A DNA stretch of 64,000 nucleotides, from assembly GCF_027580225.2 (NCBI RefSeq), contig NC_073358.2, forward strand, positions 13,808,001 to 13,872,000. Direction: 5' to 3'. The translations under genes and the position numbers were made by a program. Source of the DNA: Misgurnus anguillicaudatus (taxonomy: Eukaryota; Chordata; Actinopteri; Cypriniformes; Cobitidae). Below the pieces are notes generated by a model. The model was not told the DNA's origin. It searched no databases and saw nothing but the letters and a program-made list of their open reading frames with translations. This document shows positions 37,186 through 50,462 of the stretch, piece by piece; the first letter of the stretch is position 1, and every line of letters begins with the position of its first letter.

Positions 37186-38556
37186 CAGCTTGATTTATCA
37201 TGAAGACAAAATGATTGGAATGAAGTTAGCATGATTAGCATGAAGCTAGCATGATTAGAATGAAGCTAGCATGATTAGCATGAAGCTAGTACGATGCTAG
37301 CATGATTAGCATGAAGCTAACATGATTAGCATGAAGCTAGCATGATGCTAACATGATTAACATGCAGCTAACATGAAGTTAGCATGATTAGCATGAAGCT
37401 AGCATGATGCTAGCATGATTAGCCAGAAGCTAGCATGATGCTAGCATGATTAGCATGAAGCTAGCATGATGCTATCTTGATTAGCCTCCTTAAATGTGGT
37501 AAGCCACATGATGCTAGCATGATTAACATGATGCTAGCATGATTAGCATGAAGCTAGCATGAAGCTAGCATGATTAGCATGAAGCTAGCATGATGCTAGC
37601 ATGATTAGCATGAAGCTAGCATGATGCTAGCATGATTAGCATGAAGCTAGCATGATGCTATCTTGATTAGCATGATGCTAGCATAATTAGCATGATGTTA
37701 GCATGATTAGCATGATGCTAGCATGATAAGCATGATGCTAACATGATTAGCATGAAGCTAGCATGATGTTAGCATGATAAGCATGAAGCTAGCATGAAGT
37801 TGCATGATTAGCATGAAGCTAGCATGATTTGCATGAAGCTAGCATGATTCGCATGAAGCTAGCATGATTCGCATGAAGCTAGCATGATTAGCATGATTAG
37901 CATGAAGCTAGCATTATGTTAGCATGATTAGCATGAAGCTAGCATAATTAGCGTGAAGATAACATGATGTTAGCATGATTAGCATGAAGCTAGCATGATG
38001 TTAGCACGATTAGCATGATGCTAGCATGATAAGCATGAAGCTAACATGATGCTAGCATGATTAGCATGAAGCTAGCATGATGCTAGCATGATTAGCATGA
38101 AGTTAGCATGAAGCTAGCATGATTAGCATGAAGCTAGCATAATGTTAGCATGATTAGCATGAAGCTAGCATGATGCTAACATGATTAGCATGAAGCTAGC
38201 ATGATTAGCATGAAGCTAGCATGAAGCTAGCATGATTAGCATGAAGCTAGCATAATGCTAATATGATTAGCATGAAGCTAGCATGAAGCTAGCATGATTA
38301 GCATGAAGTAAACATGAGGTTAGCATGATTAACGTGAAGCTAACATGATTTAACGTGAAGTTAGCATGATTAGCATGATGTTAGCATGATTAGCATGAAG
38401 CTAGCACTATTTACCGTGAAGCTAACAAGATTTAACATGAAGCTAGCATGATCTACCATGAAGTTAGCAAGCTATATTATGAAATTAGCATAAAGCTAGC
38501 ATGAAACTAGCATGAACCTAGTATGACTTAGCATGGAGCTAGCATGAAGCTAACAT
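37186..38556. repeat. Minisatellite array 14 with embedded core scrap
   Basis: Counterpart of array 12 up to about 38220, including the 26-bp core scrap (37483-37508). After that it diverges, ending with GTAAACATGAGGTTAGC and the standard edge (here CACTATTTACCGTG). Confidence 0.95.
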
Positions 38557-39329
38557 GACCCAAAGACCCAACCCCATGTCTCTATGATGTTCAGATCCAG
38601 AGATATAAGGCTTTGTTTATTATGTTGCTAGGGTGCTCATATTTGGTTGCTAGGGGCGTGGCTTAATACCTCAATAAGAATCCTATTAAGACTGATTGGA
38701 TGCCTGAGTAAAATGAGCCCACCCCTATGTCTCTATGACACTCTGGTGCAAAGATATCCATCTGGGCTTTTTATAATGGTAGTCTATGGGAGATGTTGCT
38801 AGGGTACCCAAAATTGTTGCTAGGGGCGTGGCTAAATAGCTTTGGGGCGATCCTAAGAGACTGATAGGATGACTGAGTAAAATGAGCCCACCCCCATGTC
38901 TCTACGACACTCTAAAGTAAAGATATTCTATCTGGGACGCTTTTATTCCCTTATATGGGCATGTTTCCTGCCCCATTATAAGTCAATGGGAAATTTTGGG
39001 GGCCTCTTACACCCCAGGGGTATAGCTTACACCCCATTGTGAGGTATGTTCTTATAGAGCCTGTCAGCCTCCTTAAATGTGGTAAGCCACAAGTTTCTAC
39101 AAGTTTCTCACTCACAGTTATGACCCGTCAAAGTTTGTCTCAATGTTAAGTCAATGGAAATTTTGGGGTGTTCGAGCCCCCCGTTTAGGAATTCGGAAGG
39201 TCCCATCAGTTAGAAAAGATATAGCACACTAAGTCAGACCAGTCTGAAGGTCTGTGGAAAATTTGGTGCATGTAGCTTGAAAGCCCTAGGACGAGTTAGT
39301 GTCAGAAATTTGGGGTAGAATAATAATAA
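38557..39329. repeat. Core 15 (groups I/II mosaic)
   Basis: The middle carries GACTGATAGGATG as in core 7 (group I), while the 3' end is AATTTGGGGTAGAATAAT (group II). Such a mosaic suggests recombination between core types. Confidence 0.85.
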
Positions 39330-39387
39330 GATATAAGTTTAATAGCAATAACAATATATTGGCTTTTTCAAAGCCAACATAATAATA
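39330..39387. repeat. Hairpin module HP1, one copy
   Basis: Single HP1 with the TATATTGG arm variant. Confidence 0.9.
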
Positions 39388-39508
39388 ACTAGATATTAAA
39401 GTTTGAAGACAAACTTTATGTTGGCTTGAAAAAGCGTAGCTTGAACGTTTAAAATGGTTTGACAGAAGTTTAGTTTAGTAGGCTATCTGGCTGTTAGAAT
39501 GTTTAAGT
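39388..39508. repeat. Linker A
   Basis: Full A linker (AAAATGG instead of AAAACGG in one place). Confidence 0.9.
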
Positions 39509-41102
39509 ATGAAGGTAGCATGATTAGCATGAAGTTAGCCTGATGTTAGCATGATTAGCATGAAGCTAGCATGATGCTAGCATGATTAGCATGAAGCTAG
39601 CATGATGCTAGCATGATTAGCATGAAGCTAGCATGATGCTAGCATGATTAGCATGAAGCTAGCATGATGCTAGCATGATTAGCATGAAGCTAGCATGATG
39701 CTAGCATGATTAGCATGAAGCTAGCATGATGCTAGCATGATTAGCATGAAGCTAGCATGATGCTAGCATGATTAGCATGAAGCTAGCATGATATTAGCAT
39801 GATTAGCATGAAGCTAGCATGATGCTAACATGATTAGCATGAAGATAGCATGATGCTAGCATGATTAGCATGAAGATAGCATGATGCTAGCATGATTAGC
39901 ATGAAGCTAACATGATGCTAGCATGATTAGCATGAAGCTAGCATGATGCTAGCATGATTAGCATGAAGCTAGCATGATGCTAGCATGATTAGCATGAAGC
40001 TAGCATGATGCTAGCATGATTAGCATGATGCTAGCATGATTAGCATGAAGCTAGCATGATGCTAGCATGATTAGCATGAAGCTAGCATGATCTTAGCATG
40101 ATTAGCATGAAGCTAGCATGATGCTAGCATGATTAGCATGAAGCTAGCATGATGCTAGCATGATTAGCATGAAGCTAGCATGATGCTAGCATGATTAGCA
40201 TGATGCTAGCATGATTAGCATGAAGCTAGCATGATGCTAGCATGATTAGCATGAAGCTAGCATGATGTTAGCATGATTAGCATGATTCTAGCATGATTAG
40301 CATGAAGCTAGCATGATTAGCATGAAGCTAGCATGATGCTAGCATGATTAGCATGAAGCTAGCATGATGCTAGCATGATTAGCATGAAGCTAGCATGATG
40401 CTAGCATGATTAGCATGAAGCTAGCATGATGCTAGCATGATTAGCATGAAGCTAGCATGATGCTAGCATGATTAGCATGAAGCTAGCATGATGCTAGCAT
40501 GATTAGCATGAAGCTAGCATGATGCTAGCATGATTAGCATGAAGCTAGCATGATGCTAGCATGATTAGCATGAAGCTAGCATGATGCTAGAATGATTAAC
40601 ATGATGTTAGCATGATTAGCATGAAGCTAGCATGATGTTAGCATGATTAGCATGAAGCTAGCATGATGTTAATATGATTAGCATGAAGCTAGCATGATGT
40701 TAGCATGAAACTAGCTTGATTCTAGCATGATTAGCATGAAGCTAGCATGATTAGCATGAAGCTAGCATGATTCTAGCATGATTAGCATGAAGCTAGCATG
40801 ATGCTAGCATGATTAGCATGAAGCTAGCATGAGGCTACCATGATTAACATGCAGTAAGCATAAGGTTAGCATGATTAGCATGAAGCTAGCATGATTTAAC
40901 GTAAAGCTAGCATGATTAGCATGATGCTAACATGATTAGCATGACGCTAGCACTATTTAGCGTGCAGCTAACAAGATTTAACATGAAGTTAGCATGATTT
41001 AGCATGAAGTTAGCAAGATTTATTATGAAATTAGCATAAAGCTAGCATTAAACTAGCATGAAGCTAGTATGACTTAGCATGGAGCTAGCATGAAGCTAAC
41101 AT
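39509..41102. repeat. Minisatellite array 15 (31-bp HOR)
   Basis: Very regular 31-mers with the barcode of arrays 3/4/6/7/18 at both ends and extra unmarked 31-mers in the middle. Confidence 0.95.
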
Positions 41103-41884
41103 GACCCAAAGACCCAACCCCCATGCCTCTATGATGTTCAGACCAAGAGATATAAGGCTTTGTTTATTATGTTGCTAGGGTGCTCAAATTTGGTTGCTAG
41201 GGGCGTGGCTTAATGCCTCAATAAGAATCCTATTAAGACTGATTGGATGCCTGAGTAAAATGAGCCCACCCCTATGTCTCTATGACACTCTGGTGTAAAG
41301 ATATCCATCTGGGCTTTTTATAATGGTAGTCTATGGGAGATGTTGCTAGGGTACCCAAAATTGTTGCTAGGGGCGTGGCTAAATAGCTTTGGGGCGATCC
41401 TAAGAGACTGATTGGATGACTGAGTAAAATGAGCCCACCCCCATGTCTCTACGACACTCTAAAGTAAAGATATTCCATCTGGGACGCGTTTATTCCCTTA
41501 TATGGGCATGCTTCCTGCCCCATTATAAGTCAATGGGAAATTTTGGGGGCCTCTTACACCCCAGGGGTACAGCTTACACCCCATTGTGATGTATGTTCTT
41601 ACAGAGCCTGTCAGCCACCTTAAATGTGGTAAGCCACAAGTTTCTACAAGTTTCTTACTCACAGCTATGACCCGTCAAAGTTTGTCTCAATGTTAAGTCA
41701 ATGGAAATTTTGGGGTGTTCGAGACCCCCGTTTAGGAATTCGGAAGGTCCCATCAGTGAGAAAAGATATAGCACACTAAGTCAGACCAGTCTGAAGGTCT
41801 GTGGAAAAGTTGGTGCATGTAGCTTGAAAGCCCTAGGACGAGTTAGTGTCAGAAATTTTGGGGGGATAAGAAAGAATAATAATA
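41103..41884. repeat. Core 16 (group I)
   Basis: Group I core. A single T-to-G change (CAGTGAGAAAAG near 41757, others CAGTTAG) removes a stop and opens a spurious 62-codon plus-strand frame. Confidence 0.9.
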
Positions 41885-42005
41885 ACTAGATATTAAAGTT
41901 TGAAGACAAACTTTATGTTGGCTTGAAAAAGCGTAGCTTGAACGTTTAAAACGGTTTGACAGAAGTTTAGTTTAGTAGGCTATCTGGCTGTTAGAATGTT
42001 TAAGT
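41885..42005. repeat. Linker A
   Basis: Full A linker. Confidence 0.9.
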
Positions 42006-43987
42006 ATGAAGGTAGCATGATTTAGCATGATGCTAACATGATAAGCATGAAGCTGGCATGATGCTAGCATGATTAGCATGAAGCTAGCATGATGCTAGCA
42101 TGATTAGCATGATTAGCATGATGCTAGCATGAAGTTAGCATGATTAGCATGAAGCTAGCATGATGCTAGCATGATTAGCATGAAGCTAGCATCATACTAG
42201 CATGATTAGCATGATGCTAGCATGAAGCTAGCATGATTAGCATGAAGCTAGCATGATGCTAGCATGATTAGCATGAAGCTAGCATGATGCTAGCATGATT
42301 AGCATGAAGCTAGCATGATGCTAGCATGATTAGCATGAAGCTAGTATGATACTAGCATGATTAGCATGAATATGATTAGCATGAAGCTAGTATGATATTA
42401 GCATGATAAGCATGAAGCTAGCATGAAGCTAGCATGATTAGCATGAAGCTAGCATGAAGCTAGCATGATTAGCATGAAGCTAGCATGATGCTAGCATGAT
42501 TAGCATGAAGCTAGCATGATGCTAGCATGATTAGCATGAAGCTAGCATGATGCTAGCATGATTAGCATGAAGCTAGTATGATGTTAGCATGATTAGCATG
42601 AAGCTAGCATGATGCTAGCATGATTAGCATGAAGCTAGTATGATATTAGCATGATTAGCATGAAGCTAGCATGATGCTAGCATGATTAGCATGAAGCTAG
42701 TATGATATTAGCATGATTAGCATGAAGCTAGCATGATGCTAGCATGATTAGCATGAAGCTAGCATGATGTTAGCATGACTAGCATGAAGCTAGCATGATG
42801 CTCGCATGATGCTAGCATGATTAGCATGAAGCTAGCATGATGCTCGCATGATGCTAGCATGATTAGCATGAAGCTATCATGATTAGCATGAAGCTAGCAT
42901 GATGCTAGCATGATGCTAGCATGATTAGCATGAAGCTGGCATGATGCTAGCATGATTAGCATGAAGCTAGCATGAAGCTAGCATGATTAGCATGAAGCTA
43001 GTATGATGTTAGCATGATTAGCATGAAGCTAGCATGATTTAACGTGAAGCTAGCATGATTAGCATGATGCTAACATGATTAGCATGACGCTAGCACTATT
43101 TAGCGTGCAGCTAACAAGATTTAACATGAAGTTAGCATGATTTAGCATGAAGTTAACAAGATTTATTATGAAGCTAGCATGGTGCTAGCATGATTAGCAT
43201 GAAGCTAGTATGATATTAGCATGATAAGCATGAAGCTAGCATGATTAGCATGAAGCTAGCATGATGCTAGCATGATTAGCATGAAGCTAGCATGATGCTA
43301 GCATGATTAGCATGAAGCTAGCATGATGCTAGCATGATTAGCATGAAGCTAGCTTGATGCTAGCATGATTAGCATGAAGCTAGTATGATATTAGCATGAT
43401 TAGCATGAAGCTAGCATGATGCTAGCATGATTAGCATGAAGCTAGTATGATATTAGCATGATTAGCATGAAGCTAGCATGATGCTAGCATGATTAGCATG
43501 AAGCTAGCATGATGTTAGCATGATTAGCATGAAGCTAGCATGATGCTAGCATGATTAGCATGAAGCTAGCATGATGCTAGCATGATTAGCATGAAGCTAG
43601 CATGATGCTAGCATGATTAGCATGAAGCTAGCATGATTAGCATGAAGCTAGCATGATGCTAGCATGATTAGCATGAAGCTGGCATGATGCTAGCATGATT
43701 AACATGATGCTAGCATGAAGCTAGCATGATTAGCATGAAGCTAGTATGATGTTAGCATGATTAGCATGAAGCTAGCATGATTTAACGTGAAGCTAGCATG
43801 ATTAGCATGATGCTAACATGATTAGCATGAAGCTAGCACTATTTAGCGTGCAGCTAACAAGATTTAACATGAATTAGCATGATTTAGCATGAAGTTAACA
43901 AGATTTATTATGAAATTAGCATAAAGCTAGCATGAAACTAGCATGAAGCTAGTATGACTTAGCATGGAGCTAGCATGAAGCTAACAT
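42006..43987. repeat. Minisatellite array 16 with 743-bp duplication
   Basis: The array edge (CACTATTTAGCGTGCAG through TTTATTATGAAG) appears at 43094-43172 without a core, then the array resumes and the edge recurs at 43837, 743 bp later, followed by core 17. Many GTATGATATTAGC variants. Confidence 0.95.
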
Positions 43988-44772
43988 GACCCAAAGACCC
44001 AACCCCCATGTCTCTATGATGTTCAGACCAAGAGATATAAGGCTTTGTTTATTATGTTGCTAGGGTGCTCATATTTGGTTGCTAGGGGCGTGGCTTAATG
44101 CCTTAATAAGAATCCTATTAAGACTGATTGGATGCCTGAGTAAAATGAGCCCACCCCTATGTCTCTATGACACTCTGGTCTAAAGATATCCATCTGGGCT
44201 TTTTATAATGGTAGTCTATGGGAGATGTTGCTAGGGTACCCAAAATTGTTGCTAGGGGCGTGGCTTAATAGCTCTGGGGCGATCCTAAGAGACTAATTGG
44301 ATGACTGAGTAAAATGAACCCACCCCCATGTCTCTACGACACTCTAAAGTGAAGATATTCCATCTGGGACGCTTTTATTCCCTTATATGGGCATGTTTCC
44401 TGCCCCATTATAAGTCAATGGGAACTTTTGGGGGCCTCTTACACCCCAGGGGTACAGCATACACCCCATTTTGATGTATGTTCTAACAGAGGCTGTCAGC
44501 CTCCTTAAATGTGGTAAGCCACAAGTTTCTACAAGTTTCTCACTCACAGCTATGACCCGTCAAAGTTTGTCTCCATGTTAAGTAAATGGGAGTTTTGGGG
44601 TGTTTGAGCGCCCCGTTTAGGAATTCGGAAGGTCCCATCAGTTAGAAAAGATATAGCACACTAAGTCAGACCAGTCTTAAGGTCCGTTGAAAATTTGGTG
44701 CATGTAGCTTGAAAGCTCTAGGACGAGTTAGTGTCAGAAATTTTGGGGTGCTAAGAAGAATAATAATAATAA
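43988..44772. repeat. Core 17 (group V)
   Basis: Shares GACTAATTGGATGACTG, ATGAACCCACC and CCCATTTTGATGTATG with core 1, 40 kb away. 3' end GGGGTGCTAAGAAG then AAT tract. Confidence 0.9.
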
Positions 44773-44893
44773 AATAGATATTAAAGTTTGAAGACAAACT
44801 TTATGTTGGCTTGAAAAAGCGTAGCTTGAACGTTTAAAACGGTTTGACAGAAGTTTAGTTTAGTAGGCTATCTGGCTGTTAGAATGTTTAAGT
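44773..44893. repeat. Linker A, junction CTAG lost
   Basis: Junction reads AAAATAGATATT in place of AACTAGATATT, the only unit seen without CTAG; the rest of the A linker is normal. Confidence 0.85.
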
Positions 44894-47089
44894 ATGAAGG
44901 TAGCATGATTAGCATGAAGTTAGCCTGATGTTACCATGATTAGCATGAAGCTAGCATGATGCTAGCATGATTAGCATGAAGCTAGCATGATGCTAGCATG
45001 ATTAGCATGAAGCTAGCATGATGCTAGCATGATTAGCATGAAGCTAGCATGATGTTAGCATGATTAGCATGAAGCTAGCATGATGCTAGCATGATTAGCA
45101 TGAAGCTAGCATGATATTAGCATGATTAGCATGAAGCTAGCATGATGCTAACATGATTAGCATGAAGATAGCATGATGCTAGCATGATTAGCATGAAGCT
45201 AGCATGATGCTAGCATGATTAGCATGAAGATAGCATGATGTTAGCATGATTAGCATGAAGCTAGCATGATGCTAGCATGATTAGCATGAAGCTAGCATGA
45301 TGCTAGCATGATTAGCATGAAGCTAGCATGATGCTAGCATGATTAGCATGAAGCTAGCATGATGCTAGCATGATTAGCATGAAGCTAGCATGATGGTAGC
45401 ATGATTAGCATGAAGCTAGCATGATCTTAGCATGATTAGCATGAAGCTAGCATGATGCTAGCATGATTAGCATGAAGCAAGCATGATGATAGCATGATTA
45501 GCATGAAGCTAGCATGATGCTAGCATGATTATCATGAAGCTAGCATGATTAACATGAAGCTAGCATGAAGCTAGCATGATTAGCATGAAGCTAGCATGAT
45601 GCTAGCATGATTAGCATGAAGCTAGCATGATGTTAGCATGAAACTAGCATGATTCTAACATGATTAGCATGAAGCTAGCATGATTAGCATGAAGCTAGCA
45701 TGATTCTAGCATGATTAGCATGAAGCTAGCATGATGCTAGCATGATTAGCATGAAGCTAGCATGATGCTAGCATGATTAGCATGAAGCTAGCATGATGCT
45801 AGCATGATTAGCATGAAGCTAGCATGATGCTAGCATGATTAGCATGAAGCTAGCATGATGTTAGCATGATTAGCATGAAGCTAGCATGATGCTAGCATGA
45901 TTAGCATGAAGCTAGCATGATATTAGCATGATTAGCATGAAGCTAGCATGATGCTAACATGATTAGCATGAAGATAGCATGATGCTAGCATGATTAGCAT
46001 GAAGCTAGCATGATGCTAGCATGATTAGCATGAAGATAGCATGATGTTAGCATGATTAGCATGAAGCTAGCATGATGCTAGCATGATTAGCATGAAGCTA
46101 GCATGATGCTAGCATGATTAGCATGAAGCTAGCATGATGCTAGCATGATTAGCATGAAGCTAGCATGATGCTAGCATGATTAGCATGATGCTAGCATGAT
46201 TAGCATGAAGCTAGCATGATGCTAGCATGATTAGCATGAAGCTAGCATGATGTTAGCATGAAACTAGCATGATTCTAGCATGATTAGCATGAAGCTAGCA
46301 TGATTAGCATGAAGCTAGCATGATTCTAGCATGATTAGCATGAAGCTAGCATGATGCTAGCATGATTAGCATGAAGCTAGCATGATGCTAGCATGATTAG
46401 CATGAAGCTAGCATGATGCTAGCATGATTAGCATGAAGCTAGCATGATGCTAGCATGATTAGCATGAAGCTAGCATGATGCTAGCATGATTAGCATGAAG
46501 CTAGCATGATGCTAGCATGATTAGCATGAAGCTAGCATGATGCTAGCATGATTAGCATGAAGCTAGCATGATGTTAGAATGATTAACATGATGTTAGCAT
46601 GATTAGCATGAAGCTAGCATGATGTTAGCATGATTAGCATGAAGCTAGCATGATGTTAATATGATTAGCATGAAGCTAGCATGATGTTAGCATGAAACTA
46701 GCTTGATTCTAGCATGATTAGCATGAAGCTAGCATGATTAGCATGAAGCTAGCATGATTCTAGCATGATTAGCATGAAGCTAGCATGATGCTAGCATGAT
46801 TAGCATGAAGCTAGCATGAGGCTACCATGATTAACATGCAGTAAGCATAAGGTTAGCATGATTAGCATGAAGCTAGCATGATTTAACGTAAAGCTAGCAT
46901 GATTAGCATGATGCTAACATGATTAGCATGACGCTAGCACTATTTAGCGTGCAGCTAACAAGATTTAACATGAAGTTAGCATGATTTAGCATGAAGTTAG
47001 CAAGATTTATTATGAAATTAGCATAAAGCTAGCATTAAACTAGCATGAAGCTAGTATGACTTAGCATGGAGCTAGCATGAAGCTAACAT
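44894..47089. repeat. Minisatellite array 17 (31-bp HOR, internally duplicated)
   Basis: The barcode block occurs twice: GATATTAGC near 45113 and 45919 (806 bp = 26 x 31), and ATGAAACTAGCATG near 45638 and 46258 (620 bp = 20 x 31). Offsets that are multiples of 31 indicate in-register unequal exchange. Confidence 0.95.
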
Positions 47090-47874
47090 GACCCAAAGAC
47101 CCAACCCCCATGCCTCTATGATGTTCAGACCAAGAGATATAAGGCTTTGTTTATTATGTTGCTAGGGTGCTCAAATTTGGTTGCTAGGGGCGTGGCTTAA
47201 TGCCTCAATAAGAATCCTATTAAGACTGATTGGATGCCTGAGTAAAATGAGCCCACCCCTATGTCTCTATGACACTCTGGTGTAAAGATATCCATCTGGG
47301 CTTTTTATAATGGTAGTCTATGGGAGATGTTGCTAGGGTACCCAAAATTGTTGCTAGGGGCGTGGCTAAATAGCTTTGGGGCGATCCTAAGAGACTGATT
47401 GGATGACTGAGTAAAATGAGCCCACCCCCATGTCTCTACGACACTCTAAAGTAAAGATATTCCATCTGGGACGCGTTTATTCCCTTATATGGGCATGCTT
47501 CCTGCCCCATTATAAGTCAATGGGAAATTTTGGGGGCCTCTTACACCCCAGGGGTACAGCTTACACCCCATTGTGATGTATGTTCTTACAGAGCCTGTCA
47601 GCCACCTTAAATGTGGTAAGCCACAAGTTTCTACAAGTTTCTTACTCACAGCTATGACCCGTCAAAGTTTGTCTCAATGTTAAGTCAATGGAAATTTTGG
47701 GGTGTTCGAGACCCCCGTTTAGGAATTCGGAAGGTCCCATCAGTTAGAAAAGATATAGCACACTAAGTCAGACCAGTCTGAAGGTCTGTGGAAAATTTGG
47801 TGCATGTAGCTTGAAAGCCCTAGGACGAGTTAGTGTCAGAAATTTTGGGGGGATAAGAAAGAATAATAATAATA
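47090..47874. repeat. Core 18 (group I)
   Basis: Group I core without the 16-bp deletion. Confidence 0.9.
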
Positions 47875-47995
47875 ACTAGATATTAAAGTTTGAAGACAAA
47901 CTTTATGTTGGCTTGAAAAAGCGTAGCTTGAACGTTTAAAACGGTTTGACAGAAGTTTAGTTTAGTAGGCTATCTGGCTGTTAGAATGTTTAAGT
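47875..47995. repeat. Linker A
   Basis: Full A linker. Confidence 0.9.
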
Positions 47996-49540
47996 ATGAA
48001 GGTAGCATGATTAGCATGAAGTTAGCCTGATGTTAGCATGATTAGCATGAAGCTAGCATGATGCTAGCATGATTAGCATGAAGCTAGCATGATGCTAGCA
48101 TGATTAGCATGAAGCTAGCATGATGCTAGCATGATTAGCATGAAGCTAGCATGATGTTAGCATGATTAGCATGAAGCTAGCATGATGCTAGCATGATTAG
48201 CATGAAGCTAGCATGATATTAGCATGATTAGCATGAAGCTAGCATGATGCTAGCATGATTAGCATGAAGATAGCATGATGCTAGCATGATTAGCATGAAG
48301 CTAGCATGATGCTAGCATGATCAGCATGAAGCCAGCATGATGCTAACATGATTAGCATGAAGATAGCATGATGCTAGCATGATTAGCATGAAGATAGCAT
48401 GATGCAAGCATGATTAGCATGAAGATAGCATGATGCTAGCATGATTAGCATGAAGCTAGCATGATGCTAGCATGATTAGCATGAAGCTAGCATGATGCTA
48501 GCATGATTAGCATGAAGCTAGCATGATGCTAGCATGATTAGCATGAAGCTAGCATGATCTTAGCATGATTAGCATGAAGCTAGCATGATGCTAGCATGAT
48601 TAGCATGAAGCTAGCATGATGCTAGCATGATTAGCATGAAGCTAGCATGATGCTAACATGATTAGCATGATGCTAGCATGATTAGCATGAAGCTAGCATG
48701 ATGCTAGCATGATTAGCATGAAGCTAGCATGATGTTAGCATGAAACTAGCATGATTCTAGCATGATTAGCATGAAGCTAGCATGATTAGCATGAAGCTAG
48801 CATGATTCTAGCATGATTAGCATGAAGCTAGCATGATGCTAGCATGATTAGCATGAAGCTAGCATGATGCTAGCATGATTAGCATGAAGCTAGCATGATG
48901 CTAGCATGATTAGCATGAAGCTAGCATGATGCTAGCATGATTAGCATGAAGCTAGCATGATGCTAGCATGATTAGCATGAAGCTAGCATGATGCTAGCAT
49001 GATTAGCATGAAGCTAGCATGATGCTAGAATGATTAACATGATGTTAGCATGATTAGCATGAAGCTAGCATGATGTTAGCATGATTAGCATGAAGCTAGC
49101 ATGATGTTAATATGATTAGCATGAAGCTAGCATGATGTTAGCATGAAACTAGCTTGATTCTAGCATGATTAGCATGAAGCTAGCATGATTAGCATGAAGC
49201 TAGCATGATTCTAGCATGATTAGCATGAAGCTAGCATGATGCTAGCATGATTAGCATGAAGCTAGCATGAGGCTACCATGATTAACATGCAGTAAGCATA
49301 AGGTTAGCATGATTAGCATGAAGCTAGCATGATTTAACGTAAAGCTAGCATGATTAGCATGATGCTAACATGATTAGCATGACGCTAGCACTATTTAGCG
49401 TGCAGCTAACAAGATTTAACATGAAGTTAGCATGATTTAGCATGAAGTTAGCAAGATTTATTATGAAATTAGCATAAAGCTAGCATGAAACTAGCATGAA
49501 GCTAGTATGACTTAGCATGGAGCTAGCATGAAGCTAACAT
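47996..49540. repeat. Minisatellite array 18 (31-bp HOR)
   Basis: Barcode of the array 3 class, with an added GAAGATAGC / GCAAGCATG block near 48360-48430. Confidence 0.95.
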
Positions 49541-50328
49541 GACCCAAAGACCCAACCCCCATGTCTCTATGATGTTCAGACCAAGAGATATAAGGCTTTG
49601 TTTATTATGTTGCTAGGGTGCTCAAATTTGGTTGCTAGGGGCGTGGCTTAATGCCTCAATAAGAATCCTATTAAGACTGATTGGATGCCTGAGTAAAATG
49701 AGCCCACCCCTATGTCTCTATGACACTCTGGTGTAAAGATATCCATCTGGGCTTTTTATAATGGTAGTCTATGGGAGATGTTGCTAGGGTACCCAAAATT
49801 GTTGCTAGGGGCGTGGCTAAATAGCTTTGGGGCGATCCTAAGAGACTGATTGGATGACTGAGTAAAATGAGCCCACCCCCATGTCTCTACGACACTCTAA
49901 AGTAAAGATATTCCATCTGGGACGCGTTTATTCCCTTATATGGGCATGCTTCCTGCCCCATTATAAGTCAATGGGAAATTTTGGGGGCCTCTTACACCCC
50001 AGGGGTACAGCTTACACCCCATTGTGATGTATGTTCTTACAGAGCCTGTCAGCCACCTTAAATGTGGTAAGCCACAAGTTTCTACAAGTTTCTCACTCGC
50101 AGCTATGACCCGTCAAAGTTTGTCTCAATGTTAAGTCAATGGAAATTTTGGGGTGTTCGAGACCCCCGTTTAGGAATTCGGAAGGTCCCATCAGTTAGAA
50201 AAGATATAGCACACTAAGTCAGACCAGTCTGAAGGTCTGTGGAAAATTTGGTGCATGTAGCTTGAAAGCCCTAGGACGAGTTAGTGTCAGAAATTTTGGG
50301 GGGATAAGAAAGAATAATAATAATAATA
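49541..50328. repeat. Core 19 (group I)
   Basis: Group I core, but CTCACTCGCAGC near 50092 is the version found in group III, suggesting a short conversion tract. Confidence 0.9.
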
Positions 50329-50462
50329 ACTAGATATTAAAGTTTGAAGACAAACTTTATGTTGGCTTGAAAAAGCGTGGCCTGAACAGTTTCACAGGAT
50401 AAACGTAAAGTTAAGACGTTCAATTTAGTCTAACTGGTTGTTTGCATGATTAAGAATGAATA
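50329..50462. repeat. Linker B
   Basis: As at 11708 (AAGTTAAGACG version). Confidence 0.9.
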
